From Chenopodium formosanum (taxonomy: Eukaryota; Streptophyta; Magnoliopsida; Caryophyllales; Amaranthaceae): 64,000 bases of DNA. Below, one piece after another: positions 20,685-33,466 of the stretch. Below the pieces are notes generated by a model, which was not told where the DNA came from, did no database searches, and was given only the letters and a program-made list of their open reading frames with translations. The position numbers and the translations under genes are program-made. Every line of letters starts with the position of its first letter. The first letter of the stretch is position 1. The stretch covers positions 29,139,001 through 29,203,000 of the forward strand of contig CM044877.1 in assembly GCA_024500155.1 (NCBI GenBank), given 5' to 3'.

Positions 20685-23108
20685 TGACAAGGGAATAATC
20701 GCGTCGTCTAACGACTATACCTAGATCAAATACAATTTATATAACCTAAGCAAACCTAATACGAGTATAAGGCAAGCATAGGGGTCGAACCATAGAGAAC
20801 GGTAAACACCACCAAATGTTATCGACAATTAAGCTAGTCCGGAATAGGGGATAAATAAACTAAAGTCTAAAAATGCTAAAACAAGAAATAAAACATTAAG
20901 GCACCAAGGGAAATGGGTAGGTGAAGTTGACGCTTGACCATCAATAACAAAGTAGCATATCAATGGTAAACTAAACATACATGAATATCGAAGTAAAGGG
21001 TCCAATCTAGCCGCCTTCCAGGGTCAATTGGCTTCTCCTAACATAGCCTTTATGTTTCCACATTAGAACCATATACTAGGAGGCACTATTAAATAACAAT
21101 CGATAGTAATGAATCTCAACTAAGTCAACTTCCGTTACTTGTTAGTAAGACTCATCTTTGATCAACTAACAATGTGCACTTGCAAGAAAGACCAAAGAAT
21201 ATCAAGCATGCAAAGACTTTAATCACCATTAACATAACCCCAACATTAAAAGCATGAATAATTAGCAACGACACCATCCCCACACCCTTGGCTAGATGAC
21301 TACTCACGAATCATGTTGAAAACAATATCAATCATCAAATCAATAAGCATCAACATGATTAATAAGCAAAGAAGAAAAATAAAAGCAAATAAACAAAATC
21401 AAGAACAAAGGTAAAGAAAGAGAGTAAGAAATTGCTCATTAATTGAAGATGAAAGTCTACAAAGGATTGAACAAGCTCCTTCTTCAAAATCCAAGTTCAT
21501 TAATGAAGAAAACCTCACTTTCTCTCTCTACCAAAGAAGACTAATCCTAACCTAACCTAAAAGTAATTAGAGAGAAGAATAGATAGTTATTGAATTCCCC
21601 TTCTAATTACCCCAAAATTTGGTATTTATACTAAGCTAATAAAACTAGGAAAAAAAGAGAAAAAATAGAAGGAAGATAAAATAAAGAAAGAAAAGGAAAA
21701 TAAAAAGAAAAATAAAATAGAAAAGAAATAAAAGAGAAAAGAAATAAGAAAAGGGAAAAGAAAAAGGAAAAAGGAAATAAAAAAAATAAAAGAAAAAGAA
21801 AAATGAAAACAAAACCAACCAAAATCCCCAAAAAAACATCAAACCCCCGATTTCCCTCTTCTTCCCTGAAATTAGCTGCTTCAAGAACTCCATTGCAACG
21901 CACCACCATCACCACCGTTCATCAACCATCATCATCAAATCGAGGCCGTTCGACCCTCTTTAAAAACCATGTGCGAGTCTCGTGCATCGGTTCGGTCGAA
22001 CCATGGGTTGGTGCGGCCGAACTACAGGGTTGGTTCGGTCGAACCATGGGTATGTTCGACCACTCCTCTTCAAATAACAAAACCCCCAAAGTCTCTGACT
22101 CAAAGTTCGGCCGAACATCCCAATGGGTTTGCTCGAACTTTATTGATTTTCAATTTGTTCTGATTTGCTTAATTGAGGGGTCGAATTGCTTGCTTAATTG
22201 GTGGTTGTTTTGTGACGATGGTGTAGGTGGTTGTGATGTGGGGTGATTGCGGTGGTCAGGTGCGGCTGGTGGTAATTAGTGGTTGAAGGTTAGACTGGTG
22301 GCGTTGCGGGGTGATACAGGCTGTTGTGAGGTTGGGTTGCGGTTTGTTTGTGTTGGTGCTGGTGCGGCTTGTGTGTGTTGGTTGTGGTGTGGTCAGGTGG
22401 TTTGGTGGTGGCTGGTGCTGGTGTTGGTGGAGCAGGGATTGCGTGGCTGCTGTTGTTATTGGTGAATTGGTGGCTGTGAGTGGTGGAGTTGTGTGATGGT
22501 TTTGTTGGGTGAAGTGCGGTGGCTGGGTATTGGTGTGTATGTTTGTTGTTGATGTTGCAGTTGCTGTTGGTGTGTGTTGCGGTTGTGCGTGATTTGTGAG
22601 TGGAAAGCAGGGAGCGGCAGGGGAGGTGAGGTGGTGTTGTGTGGTGAAGGATAAAGAGGGAGGGTGGTGTAGTTTAAGCTGGCAGCAACATGGCAGCAGC
22701 TTTAGAACAAATTTGTACCTCAAATCCCGGACTTTGAACTCGAACGCGACTTTAAAACCCGAAACACTAAACTCGACCTACAACAAAAACACGAGGGCAT
22801 TACCAAAAGACAAAATAAAATAAAATAAATAAAATAGAAATAAATAAAAAAAATAGAAAATAAGGGATATAAAACTTAACTAATAAAAATAAAACAAAAA
22901 CTATACAAGCAAACAAAGTAAAATAAAATACGAAAATAGACTAAAACTAATAAAATAAAGATATTAAACCAAAACACTCCAAAATTACCAAAATAAACTA
23001 GAAACTTTATTAAAGAGAAAACAAGAGAATAAAAGGAAAATAAGGGAAAATAAACATGGAAAGGACTCTAAAACTACTCCTTAGGAGTGACATAAATGTC
23101 ACTCATCA
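20685..23108 (-). mobile_element. Solo LTR B-prime (same family as element B) inside element A integrase
   Basis: The minus strand matches the LTRs of element B end to end: TGATGAGTGACATTTATG at 23108 and ...CCCTTGTCA at 20685. TSDs are CATAT (20680-20684) and AATAT (23109-23113). Element A integrase (FTDDYSRY / GYVYLM) continues across. All ORFs inside (Pro/Thr/His-rich, Phe-rich) are low-complexity LTR sequence. Confidence 0.92.
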
Positions 23109-23113
23109 AATAT

Positions 23114-24620
23114 CTACTATAGTCGTCTGTGAAGGTGATGAAATATCGATGTCCGTTTCTTGTGGCGGAGCTCATTGGTCCATATACATCGGTATGTATT
23201 AGACCTAATAAGTCACCTTCTCTTTCTCCCAACTTGGAGAATGGCTGCTTTATCATCTTGCCTAGTAAACATCCTTCGCAATTCTCAAAAGATTCTAAAT
23301 CAAAAGAGACAAGAACGCCTTCTTGAAGAAGTTTCTTGATGCGTTTGATGTTAATGTGGCCAAGACGACAATGCCACAAGTAAGTTTGATTTGACTCCAT
23401 GGTCTTAGCATTTTTGGTAGTATTATTTACATTATAAACTTGTTTGTCTAAAGAAATCACATAAAGACCATTTTCAGAATGTGGGATACCATATAAAACA
23501 TTATCGAGATAAAATGAACATTCGTTGTCTTTTACTCGAAATTCAAAACCTTTGGCGTCCAACACCGAAACTGAAATGATGTTTTTGGTTATGTTGGGAA
23601 CATAGTAACAACTATCAAGTTCCAAAACAAGCCTAGAGGGAAAAGAAAAACTTAAAGTTCCAACGGATACGGCCGCAATTCTGGCTCCATTGTCGACCCG
23701 GAGTTGAACCTCTCCCTTCTCTAATTTCCTAACGTTCCTTGTCCCTGAGAATTGGAACAAAGGTGTGAGCCACATCCGGTATCTAATACCCATGATGCTG
23801 AGCTAGTGAAGTTTAAGTCTATAACGAATATACCTGATTCAGAAGCAACGGTTCCGTTCTTTTTATCTTCCTTTAATTTGAGGCAATCTCTCTTCCAATG
23901 TCCCTTCTTCTTGTAATAGAAGCATTCGGAATCAGACTTAGAAGATGCTACCTTCTTCTCCTTGTTGTTTTTGGTAGCTTTCGGCTTAAGCGGAAAGTAT
24001 TTCTTACCTTTCCGCTTGAAGCCTTTCTTCTTATTGCCTGCCCGTTTAAATAGCTTGCCCTTTTTTATCATAAGCATATCATGCTTTCCCTCATCTTTGA
24101 GCGTCTGCTCAGCTTGCTTCAACATCCCATGAAGCTCGGTGAGGGTTTTCTCCATGCTATGTGTATTGTAGTTCATTTTGAACTGATCATAGCCCTTGTG
24201 AAGGGAATGGAGAATGATGTCAATAGTCATCTCAGTTGAGTATCCCGCATCAAGCCTTCCCATGTTCTCAAATAATCCGATCATTTTGAGCACATGTGGA
24301 CTGACTGGCACTCCTTTCTTGAGCTTAGTCTCAAGGATCTGCATGTGGGTTTCAAACCTTTCAGTTCGAGCCTGCTCTTGAAACATATTATGTAACTCAT
24401 AAATGATCTCATAGGCCGATTCCTTCTCGAAGAAGGTTTTCTGAAATTCAGGAGACATAGTGGCTAGCATAACGCATTTAACATCCCGATCGGCTACTTG
24501 CCATCAGTTAAGGGCAGCCTGAGTCACCTCCTTATTGGGAGCATCGGGCATTTCCTCATCAAGGACATACTCTTTCTATTCTTGCATAAGAACGATGCAC
24601 AAATTCTCCTTATCGAGAAT
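23114..24620 (-). pseudogene. Element A gag, protease and integrase N-terminus
   Basis: On minus the gag of copia type (MLATMSPEFQ, YNTHSMEKTLTELHGML) leads to a zinc knuckle CFYYKKKGHWKRDC, in which the second Cys is replaced by Tyr. The protease follows with WVLDTGCGSH, then the integrase HHCC region (HCRLGHINIKRIKKL...CEGCLLGK) and the first DDE Asp (LIHTDVYGPM). A frameshift lies between protease and integrase near 23760, and stops lie upstream of 24470. Confidence 0.88.
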
Positions 24621-25449
24621 TGAGCGTAATGAAAATTGGTTGTTTGAGTTGTTTGAAGAAATGATTCTACAATTGAAAGAATTTGAAATGAAAAACCATT
24701 CAAAATACTTTAAATAAGATTGAATTTAATTCATGCATATTTCAATACTTACTTAAAGTCTTATTTACACATAAAATTCCCCATTTTGTGAAAATAAGGC
24801 GATTCCAAGATCCAAGGAAACTATGAGTGGCTAAGCATGCTTTGGCTTGTCTTAGCAATCAATCTCCCAAGGTAAGCAATGCTTTGCTAATGGCTCTAAG
24901 CCACTCTTGGTTGAATAAATCGTCGCATCTAATGCTCTCTCAACAATTTATTCACTTTGCCACGACATGTTAGGACTACATCACTCATATCGTTGAGTAC
25001 AACCAAAACCAACTTGCATACCCGGTATGCCTTATGAGTCTAGGGAGTGGTAGTGATTCCTCGCTTTGACGTAGCCCATCACTACTCTCAATAGGTCAAT
25101 AAGTGTTGTTTTATAATGGCAATTTTACTCAATATTTAGGGACCTAGGGTTTCTATGTTGGTTGATTTAAGTGAACTTAATTAATCATCACAACATTTGA
25201 AATCCTTAAACATGCATCTAACATATAATTCATATATAAATAATCATGAATATGTAAAGCAAAAGGCATTTTGATGCATATTGGCAACTAGCATGACCCC
25301 TTGAATTCTTCAAGTCTTCAAAAGGTCTTCATTTGCAACTTCATGGCTTTGACTTCCAAGAATCTCCATCTTCAAGACTTGACCATAATTATGCAATATT
25401 AGTAACTACGATTAGGACTAATCTAAATATTAAGGTACAAATATACTCA

Positions 25450-25504
25450 ACGGTACACGAACCATATTTATATTTACAAAAATACATCACGGCACGCAGA
25501 CCGT
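25450..25504 (-). other. Paired leader hairpins, element A
   Basis: Two copies of a 16-nt stem-loop (25450-25465 and 25489-25504) have 5-bp stems and a 6-nt loop. Minus-strand forms are ATGGT-TCGTGT-ACCGT and ACGGT-CTGCGT-GCCGT. An equivalent pair is present in the leader of element C. Confidence 0.6.
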
Positions 25505-25939
25505 ATTTTCTATCCTAATCGGGCCCCATTAGTTGCCATTTTTATATACCTGTGAGAGAGTATTCATTCCATTCATCCATTCACTATATGTGAATGGCCC
25601 ATGCATTTTACAACAATAAACAAGTAAAAATGCATTAAACACGCGCGCACTAGTAACTAATCTAGGTGGTTAATCCGATTAACACGCCTAATTAAAACTA
25701 GTCAAAGTTGTTTAACCGATTATGTAATTGACGTAATTAATAATTGAAGCTCCCACTAAATTCCGCATCCATCTTAATAAATCCTATTAATTAAGTCGGT
25801 AGAACCTAAAATTTGTCAAAATAAATCTTGCCAATGCCGCTCAAAACCGAGGCCTAGCCTCAAAAATTTTTTAATTAAAATAATCAAAATTAATTAAAAT
25901 AAATAAAACGGCAAAATAAACAAAATTGCATTGCCTTAC

Positions 25940-26230
25940 AACCCGGGGTAAAGTGCCAAATGTGGGGTTGTGCGCATCGTGCCGCAAGCACGTAGCACAT
26001 CCACACGCACACTCTTACCGCAACATCAAGCGCACACACACACATTGCTCGAGCACCATTGCCGCACCACAGCACGCACGCACACAACTATGTGCTGCTG
26101 TTGCGCACGCACACAGCCATGTGCTGCTGCTGTGCACGCACACACGCACGCACGCACACACGCACGCACAGCCATGTGCTGCTGCTGCTGGGTGCACTAG
26201 CCACGCCCATGGCTGCACGCACACATGAGT
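25940..26230. repeat. GC-rich block with CACACGCACG microsatellite
   Basis: Runs of CACACGCACGCA and repeats of GCCATGTGCTGCTGCTG stand out against AT-rich flanks. The ORFs on both strands here are products of the repeat. Confidence 0.75.
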
Positions 26231-27264
26231 ACCCCTCTTGGCAGCCACATGCGGGCTGCTATGCAGCCTGGCTAGCCAAAGGGGGGTTTTGCCTCGTTTT
26301 GCATGCCATAGCCTCGGGATTTTGATCCTAATTTTGCGTGACATATTATTAATTTTAGAACTTATTTAATGAGCAAAAAATTGAAAATTTAAACATGTCT
26401 AACTTAAATAAAATTTGTCAAGGTGCATTCAACCAAAATAATTCCCTATAACCATTCTTTAATTAAATTGGTTTCACTTGGTGCAATAAAAATGAATAAG
26501 GCAATTTCTCATTATTAATTTAATCAATTTAAATTAATCTTGAGATTTTGACAAAGTAAGAGGGAGTTGGAAAAATTATGAAATTTAATGTTCAAATGAA
26601 AAAATCCAACTAATAACATTTGTGAATCCTTGAAAAATTATATCTTCCAATATGAAGATAAACAAATTTCTATCACAAAGTTTGAAACTTTATGTTTCCA
26701 ATCAACCAAAAATGATTAAAACAACAAAGTTCAACATAAATTCATGGAATTTAGTAGCTTTTAAAGTTTTAATCACTTAATACAATTAAAGATTGTATCT
26801 TTAGCACTTTAGAAGCCTCAAAACAAAAATTTCACACTTAATGCAATTAATTTGCAATTATGTGAAAAATAAAACCAAGCTTTCAAACATAAATTATCAC
26901 CAAGTAATCATACCTAAAGAGGTTTAAAATTGCATATAAAATATGCATTGAACCAATTACATAATCACCATAAATATGCAATTAATTTTCAAGGTTAGAA
27001 AGACTTAAAATTTTTCGTAAAAACGAAAAACCCTTTGAAAAATGCATTTCTGGTCGATTTTGAAAAAACCATTTCCAGAACGCCTTTTCCACCCAAAATT
27101 CACTATTTTTGGGTCGAAATATGGGTTCGGGAGCTGAAGTCGGCTCTAATACGAGATTAAAATGGATAATACGAGCTGCTAATCTAATTAGCAACTTAAA
27201 ACCAAAAAAATTAAGCCATAAAAATACCTTAAAAAATATGATAATTAAAAATAAACAAGTGGGG

Positions 27265-27276
27265 CTTCGATACCGC
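27265..27276 (-). promoter_or_regulatory. Degraded tRNA-iMet primer-binding site of element A
   Basis: The minus strand reads GCGGTATCGAAGC directly after the 5' LTR; the plant copia consensus is TGGTATCAGAGC. Confidence 0.65.
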
Positions 27277-28581
27277 TGTTGGGGTTTGGTTAGTCCCACT
27301 CACAGCGGAAAAAACCCGAGCCAAGGATCACGCTCGATTGCAATAAATAATATCACAAATGCATAAATAAACACAAAAGGGCAAAATAGGAAATTTACCT
27401 TTGTCGTGTGCTTCGCCCCACAAATTCAGCTCTTACTTGATAAGCTTAGCCCCGAAAATACGAGAGTCTCCGACGGAGATCTGCCCGCAAAAATAACTAC
27501 CAACTTTTAGGTCCATTACCTCGAGGTTAGCGAGGTCCGACCAAAACCCAAGTATTATGTGAGTTTAAGAGTTTTTGCTAATGCAATGCTCTATTGAACT
27601 CCTAGTCAATCACTCTTCCCAAAAACCCAAGATGGGTATTTATAGGCAAGAGGGAGAATGGGAATTTCTATCCCATCAATGTGGGAGCATGAAATTCCAC
27701 AATTTATTTTAAAGCTAAATTAAAATAAATAAGCAAACTAATAATAAATCTACAAGTGTCACTAATACATGTAAAGGGAAGTGAGGACCACTTGGAGAGT
27801 AGGGGACCATACTTGCTCCCTACTCCATACTCTCCTTGTGCCACATGTCCCTCACCCACTTGCTTCCCATTTTCTTTGGCCCTACTACCTGTGCCTTAGG
27901 CCCAGCCGAAGCTCAGCTCCCGCACTTGGAGTTGCGAGCTGCTGCTGTGGCTAGCAAGCCACACACTCCAAGTGCGGGTTGCTGCTAGCATGCCGCGCAC
28001 ACCCTGTGCGGGCTGCTAGCAACTGCTGCCTTGGTGTGCTTGCGGCTGCTAGCTGATGCTAGCTTGTGATGCTTGCGGCTGCTACGCATGGTGCGCTAGC
28101 ACGTACCAGCCAGCCACCCTTGGCTCGACATTGTGCGTATGCTAGCCACCTGTGCTTGCATATTATGCCCTAGCATTTGGATACTCGAGGCATTCCGATG
28201 CTAGGGGTATTTTGGGAATATTGTCGATTTATTATTATTTTGCGCGTCTCGTCATTTACTATTTTTTACTCGACTTTCGACGCTTGGTTTTGACTCTCTA
28301 AGCTCGAATTTCCGACGTATAAATATTTAATACTCAAGCGACTCATTAATTTCTTCCGAATTAATTCGTCGAGTTGGTTTGTTAATTGCTTGGGTGTGAC
28401 CCGAAGGGTTCAGTCAAGATTAAGCTACAATATTAATTATACATTAATATTACTGATCGGAAGCGGCCTCCACCTAGGCATTCTGATCACTTGACCTTAC
28501 TGAATATATTAGCTTTCTAATAATTCTAAACCCACTAGCTATCAGAATAGTACACTTGTTCGAAGGATACCATTCCTTTCA
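27277..28581 (-). repeat. Right (5') LTR of element A, complete
   Basis: This is 1305 bp, TGTTGGGG to TTTCA. Reverse TATAAATA lies at 27637-27644. The stem-loop is at 27919-27978 (14-bp arms, inner GTGGCT-AGCA-AGCCAC). Confidence 0.9.
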
Positions 28582-29155
28582 ACTGGACTCTCTGCTAAGC
28601 TGAGTTATGAAAGAGAAGTACTACCCCAATAGGGGGTTCCTTGAGCGTCGCTGGGCTTAAATGGGAGCTACTCATGGCAGGGGATATAGGGTGCAAAGGC
28701 TTTGGTTAAAAAAAAACTCATATGGCGAGTAGGCAATGTCGCTAAAATAGATGCATTTTCAGACCCTTGGATGGATGATGACTATGGGAAATACTTGCAG
28801 ACTCCACGAGTTAAGGGCATAAATTGGGTAAGTGATATGATAGACCCCGAGAAGAATGAATGGAATAATTTTGATCTCATTAGTATGCATTTAATTGAAA
28901 GAGATGTCAATTGCATAATGACAATCCCTCTTAGCTGCCGAGCTCTGGATGATTGCTTAACATGGGCATTCACCAAGGATGGGAATTAATCGGTCAAAAC
29001 AACATATATGTTAGGGAAACTTGCAATTTTGAAGCATTTCATCAAGCGTGGGTGGATATTTGGGGCCTCGCTACCATTCCAAAGGTGAAGCACTTCCTGT
29101 GGCGTGTGTGTACTAACTCTCTCCCTACTCGTGAGCTACTTTTTAAGAGGCATAT
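28582..29155 (+). pseudogene. LINE 1 connection and zf-RVT domain
   Basis: This continues LINE 1 from 2551. The frame gives VMKEKYYPN just inside, then KKLIWRVGNVAKIDAFSDPWM and IPLSCRALDDCLTWAFTKDG, the usual sequence before the zf-RVT domain. The latter (HQAWVDIWGLATIPKVKHFLWRV) is in another frame because of a frameshift near 28990. The segment ends ...KRH at the insertion of LTR E (TSD ATAT). Confidence 0.88.
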
Positions 29156-30053
29156 TGTCACGGGTCATCTCCCACACCAAGGATGGGCGTCAAGAGGGTC
29201 ACTAGGCAGCAAGGCAACAATAATCGGGGATAGGGGACCTGCCTTGGTGCTCAGGTAAGTATTTTCCCCTAAAGAGCTTTATTTTGATATAGCATTGAAT
29301 TTCTAGTGAACACCCACTTGACAATAACACAATAATGGGCCATTTGGACGGGCTAATGAGCTCCAAATGGGCTCAAATTTTGAGGTACACCATATTTTGG
29401 GCTAAGGAAGACTGTGAAGGTGTCGGTTTTCCAAACAGAGGTCCTGAAGTATGAGTTTGGGCAGCGGGCAGTCTAGAATACGTGAGGTGCTTCTAGAAGA
29501 TTTTGGGCTACTCTAAAGGTTTTTTTTTAGGGATTATTCTAGAGGGGAAGTTTCTTTCAAGGGTCATCTTATATATAGTATAAGTTTCTAGGGTCTTCTA
29601 TGTATGTACATAAGAGTAGGGTGTTCTAGAATGTTCTAGGGTAGTCTTGGACATTCTAGCTAGGAAGTGAGTAGAACCTTCTTGTATGTATGTATGTTCC
29701 TTTGGAGGTGGGAACGTTCTAGAGATTAGTGGAGTCTAGTAGTCTAGAACCCTCCATTTGAGGAGGTTAGGAATTCTCTAGAAACTTAGGGGTAGAGCTT
29801 GGATGCCTATAAATAGGTCATCCCATTCATTTGTACATTTCAGCCAACACATAGCAACAATTGTAAAGTTTTCTCAAGTAATCAAAACTTTCCTTTGAAA
29901 TCTCTTGTGAGCATCTTACTTCTTTTACTTAGCCAAATTTGTAGCACACTTAACTTAGCAAAACAAGGGAAATCCTGACTAGGAGACTAACGGGTGTTGT
30001 CGATTAGTGGACTGCGTGCAAGGGGACTTAGGCAAATAAGTTAGCACGTGACA
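29156..30053 (+). mobile_element. Solo LTR E with heat-shock-element cluster
   Basis: It starts TGTCACG and ends CGTGACA, a 7-bp perfect inverted terminus, with TSD ATAT (29152-29155, 30054-30057). Removing it restores the LINE frame exactly (KRH|MLAFDCCPW). Plus-oriented TATAAATA lies at 29808-29815. TTCTAGAA-type motifs crowd the 330 bp upstream of the TATA box. There is no coding sequence and no second LTR. Confidence 0.88.
29471..29724 (+). promoter_or_regulatory. Cluster of heat-shock-element-like sites
   Basis: TTCTAGAATGTTC at 29624-29636 is a perfect three-unit TTCnnGAAnnTTC site. GAACGTTCTAGAG at 29712-29724 is a near-perfect GAAnnTTCnnGAA. Two-unit TTCTAGAA lies at 29491, and partial sites at 29471 and 29537. 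The TATA box is at 29808. HSF binding is inferred from the consensus only. Confidence 0.6.
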
Positions 30054-30057
30054 ATAT

Positions 30058-30140
30058 GCTGGCTTTTGATTGCTGCCCCTGGTTCCCTTCGACCATTGAA
30101 TCGGTCAGTCAAACCTTCTTCTCCTATCCTGTAGTCTATG
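30058..30140 (+). pseudogene. LINE 1 zf-RVT zinc-binding segment
   Basis: This short exon-like piece between LTR E and element C reads LAFDCCPWFPS...FFSYPVVY, the Cys-containing part of zf-RVT. It continues as YDLWREC at 38624, after the TSD CTATG. Confidence 0.85.
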
Positions 30141-30929
30141 TGTAGGGGATTATAGGTACTACGCAGCGGAAATAATCATGAATCATATTTATATAGCACC
30201 TAACCAAGGATCTCATGCATAACACATAAAGATTAAGAATTATACCTTTAAAGCGTGATTCCACTAGCAATCGAGCAAGAACAAGGGAGACAAAGAACCT
30301 CAAACGTGAAACCTCTACTTGGTCCACAGCCACAGGTTAAGACCTCCACTAATTCTAGTTAGTCGCGATCGAACTCTTCAATCGACCTTCTACGGAGAGG
30401 TATGAGCAACGAACTAGTCACGAACCACCACGAACCACCGCGAACACCACCAGGGGTGGTCGGCCGCAAGTCCAAGGGGGGGGAAGAGGGGTGTCGTGAG
30501 AGAGAAAGAGGGAGGTGAGGGTATTGGGATTTGGTTGCCTTGCTTCACAATTCACTGTAAGTTTATTGTGACTCTTGTGTCTGCAATCCTAGGCATAGAT
30601 CTTATTTATAGATCATATCCATAAATAAGAGTTCATGACCAAGCCCAATTCCTAATCCCAATCAAACTACACTAGCCCAATCCTATTCATGATTAGTTAA
30701 ATACTCATAAGGCCCAATAATGGGCCTCTTACTTGCTTAACCCAATACCTTTGTGTGTGACCTCATAGGATCCATTCTAGCGGGCTTTGGGCTATCTTAC
30801 TAGCCCAAAGATCATCTCTCATAGTCTAGCAACAGATGATGACGCCCCAAGAGAATGAACTTATTATCTCCATAATAGTGATCCTTAATATATCTAGTAA
30901 TTGCACTTATCGAAGACATAACTCCTTCA
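30141..30929 (-). repeat. 3' LTR of element C
   Basis: It starts TGTAGGGG and ends CCTTCA on plus. It differs from 37831-38618 at only a few positions in the stretches compared, plus small indels. Confidence 0.92.
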
Positions 30930-31744
30930 ATCTCCCACTTGTCTGAGACAAGTGCGCAATATTCAAATTCCTTAAGTCAATGTGTGCCGATTTGATAATA
31001 TGATTGCATCTCATGTCGTGATCATATTAGTCCACAAATCTTTTCTTGAAAACTGCGTGAGAATTACAAAACAAATGATTACTGTGTAATCCATTTGAGC
31101 ACGGCCATGCATTTTCTGAATTCTCCCTCTTCAAGGAGCTAAGACACATTCCTAATTAAATAGGTAGACTCAATCCAATCTTGTGGCAACCAAAGCTCCC
31201 ACTCAATTTCAGAAATAACCGGGAAACACCCTTTAAAATCTCCAGTTACGGGCAGACGTTTGAGTGAACCACAGCCATAACATCCATTGAGTGAAATCAA
31301 TGTTCCACTCATGTCAAAGGAATCCACTAATATATCCGGAAGTTCTATACTTGAACTTCAAAGTAGGTCTATAGTTCGATCATGCATCATTCATGCATAT
31401 CTATGTGATTGACCGAGCCTCACTATGCTCTTATAGCCCATGAAACTGCGCTATCCAATCAATCTTACATGCTAGTCCATTATTAGAAATCATTTATGTC
31501 CAATTTAATGATTCTGAACTAGGAACTTAAATAATACATGGATTTTGTTCACCTATGGGGTTTCATTCACCAGGTCATCAACCTGATGAGCCCATCAATC
31601 CATAATTATTTTGGACATTTTATTTAATATTGAAAACTATCAATAAATAAGAGAAATAATAAAATTTCTGATTAAACATAATTCTGCAAATGAGCGTATT
31701 ACATATGTAACTTATTATTCTCCAAAAATAAATACAACTTCTAA
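30930..31744 (-). other. 3' untranslated region of element C
   Basis: This is non-coding sequence between the RNase H stop and the polypurine tract at about 30930-30945. The ORF at 31139-31327 has no recognisable domain. Confidence 0.6.
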
Positions 31745-33466
31745 TTACATCATTTGCTTCAATCCAGCTTCACTAGCATGTTTCTCATGCTTAGGTAGTG
31801 GAAGGGGTTTAGTAAGAGGATCAGCGATATTCTCATCCGTATGAACTTTGCACATCTTCACATCTCCTCTGTTAACGATTTCTCGAATGAGGTGATACTT
31901 CCTCTCAACATGTTTGGATTTGAAATGTGACCTAGGCTCCTTTGATTGAGCAATGGTGCCATTGTTGTCACAATACAATTCAATTCCATTTTGAGCACTT
32001 GGTACGATATCCAGCTCAGTTAGGAACTTCTTTATCCAAACTACTTCTTTGGCTGCCTAACCTGCAGCCAAATATTCTGATTCTGTTGTAAAGTCTGCGA
32101 CAGTGCTTTGCTTCGAACTCTTCCAGCTCACTGCTCCTCCATTCAGACAGAAAATATACCCAGACTGTGATCTAAAGTCATCCCTGCCCGTTTGGAAACT
32201 CGCATCCGTATAACCTTTGACAACCAACTCATCTTCGCCACCATAAACTAGAAACATTCCTTTCGTCCTTCTTAAGTACTTAAGGATGTTCTTGGCAACT
32301 GTCCAGTGTGCATCACCTGGATTTGCCTGAAACCTGCTACACATGCTCAAAGCAAATGCAACATCCGGCCTCGTACAAATCATGGCATGCATTATCGATC
32401 CTATTGCAGAAGCATAAGGAGTGATAGCCATACGTCTCATCTCATCCGGCATAACCGCACATTGAGATTTACTGAGCGTAATGCCATGAGATATGGGGAG
32501 AAATCCTCTCTTGGAGTTTGTCATCTCAAACCTGTCAAGAACCTTATCAATATAAGTCTCTTGACTTAGTCCAATCATCCTTCGAGACCTGTCTCGATGG
32601 ATCTTGATTCCCAAAATGTACTCGACGTTACCTAAGTCCTTCATGGAAAAACAACTCTTCAACCATTCCTTGACTGACTCAAGCATTGGTATGTCATTTC
32701 CCATGTGTAGTATGTCATCTACATACAAGACTAGGAAAACTATGCTGCTCCCACTAGACTTCTTGTATACACAAGGTTCCTCTTCACTTTGGAGAAAATC
32801 AAATTGTTTGATTGCTTCATCAAAACGAAGATTCCAACTCCTGGATGCTTGCTTCAATCCATAAATGGATTTCTGAAGTTTGCATACCTTACTAGGATTT
32901 TCTGGATCCTCAAAACCCTCAGGTTGTATCATATACACTTCCTCCGTCAAGAACCCATTCAAGAAGGCGGTTTTGACATCCATCTGCCAAATTTCGTAAT
33001 CGAAAAATGCAGCAATCGCTAGAAGTATCTGAATGGACTTAAGCATGGCTACTGGGGAAAAGGTCTCATCATAGTCAATACCATGAATTTGTCTGTATCC
33101 TTTCGCAACCAGTCTTGCTTTATGGATGTAGGCATTTCCATCCTTGTCTGTTTTAATTTTGTAAACCCATTTGCAACCAATAGGTTTTACCCCATCAGGC
33201 AAGTCAACTAGGGTCCACACTTCATTTTCAGATATTGATTCCATTTCGGACTTCATGGCCTCAAGCCATTTATCTGAGTTAGGGCTCGTCAAAGCTTGCT
33301 TGTAGGTAGTAGGTTCTTTATTCTCCAGTAAGAAGATTTCAGAATCCTCAGTTATCATAACCTCAACAAACTGTTTGTTTCTGATTCTGGCAGACCTATG
33401 AGGGGTAGGAGCAACAATAGAAATACTCTCCAACTCTTTGAAGATTTTCGCAAGAACTAGGTTCAA
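31745..33466 (-). pseudogene. Element C reverse transcriptase and RNase H
   Basis: One 469-residue frame (33466-32057) starts in the linker and covers RT: EAMKSEMESI, GCKWVYKIKTD, DVKTAFLNG, SIYGLKQASRSW, catalytic YVDD in LVLYVDDIL, then RNase H GYTDASFQT...SGYIFCLNGGAVSWKSSKQ. A stop just after EYLAAG (32055-32057, GAG to TAG is likely) separates the last 100 residues (YCDNNGTIAQS, HLIREIVNRGDV, ADPLTKPL), which end at 31745. All RT and RNase H motifs are present. Only the single stop blocks it. Confidence 0.92.

Larger units (their letters stand above)
24621..27264 (-). other. 5' leader of copia element A
   Basis: This non-coding leader lies between PBS and gag. It contains two hairpins (25450-25465, 25489-25504), a segment resembling the leader of element C, and a GC-rich block at about 25940-26330. 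The short ORFs are not supported. Confidence 0.65.
2552..28581 (-). mobile_element. Element A: Ty1/copia retrotransposon, degenerate, with three further elements inside it
   Basis: LTRs start TGTTGGGG at 2552 and 27277; the right copy ends TTTCA at 28581. TSDs are ACTAG (2547-2551) and ACTGG (28582-28586), one base apart. Between them the minus strand encodes gag, protease, integrase, RT and RNase H in copia order. A degraded tRNA-iMet primer-binding site (complement reads CGGTATCGAAGC) adjoins the right LTR at about 27265-27275. Copia sequence resumes exactly after each nested insertion (4400-5732, 6723-19531, 20685-23108). Many stops and frameshifts mean it cannot produce an intact polyprotein. 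Confidence 0.9.

Noticed and set aside
21631..21915. Phe/Leu-rich membrane-protein-like ORFs, also at 55882-56126 and 62128-62384
   Set aside because: They are translations of the pyrimidine tract in LTR B; every frame looks hydrophobic.
22256..22723. 155-aa Pro/Thr/His-rich ORF in solo LTR B-prime, and similar ORFs at 55023-55442 and 61246-61688
   Set aside because: They lie in the C/A-rich tract of LTR B, appear in several frames of the same DNA, and have no domain or conserved frame between copies.
25890..26344. Cys/Val/Ala and His/Thr-rich ORFs in 25.9-26.3 kb
   Set aside because: Products of the CACACGCACG microsatellite in the leader of element A.
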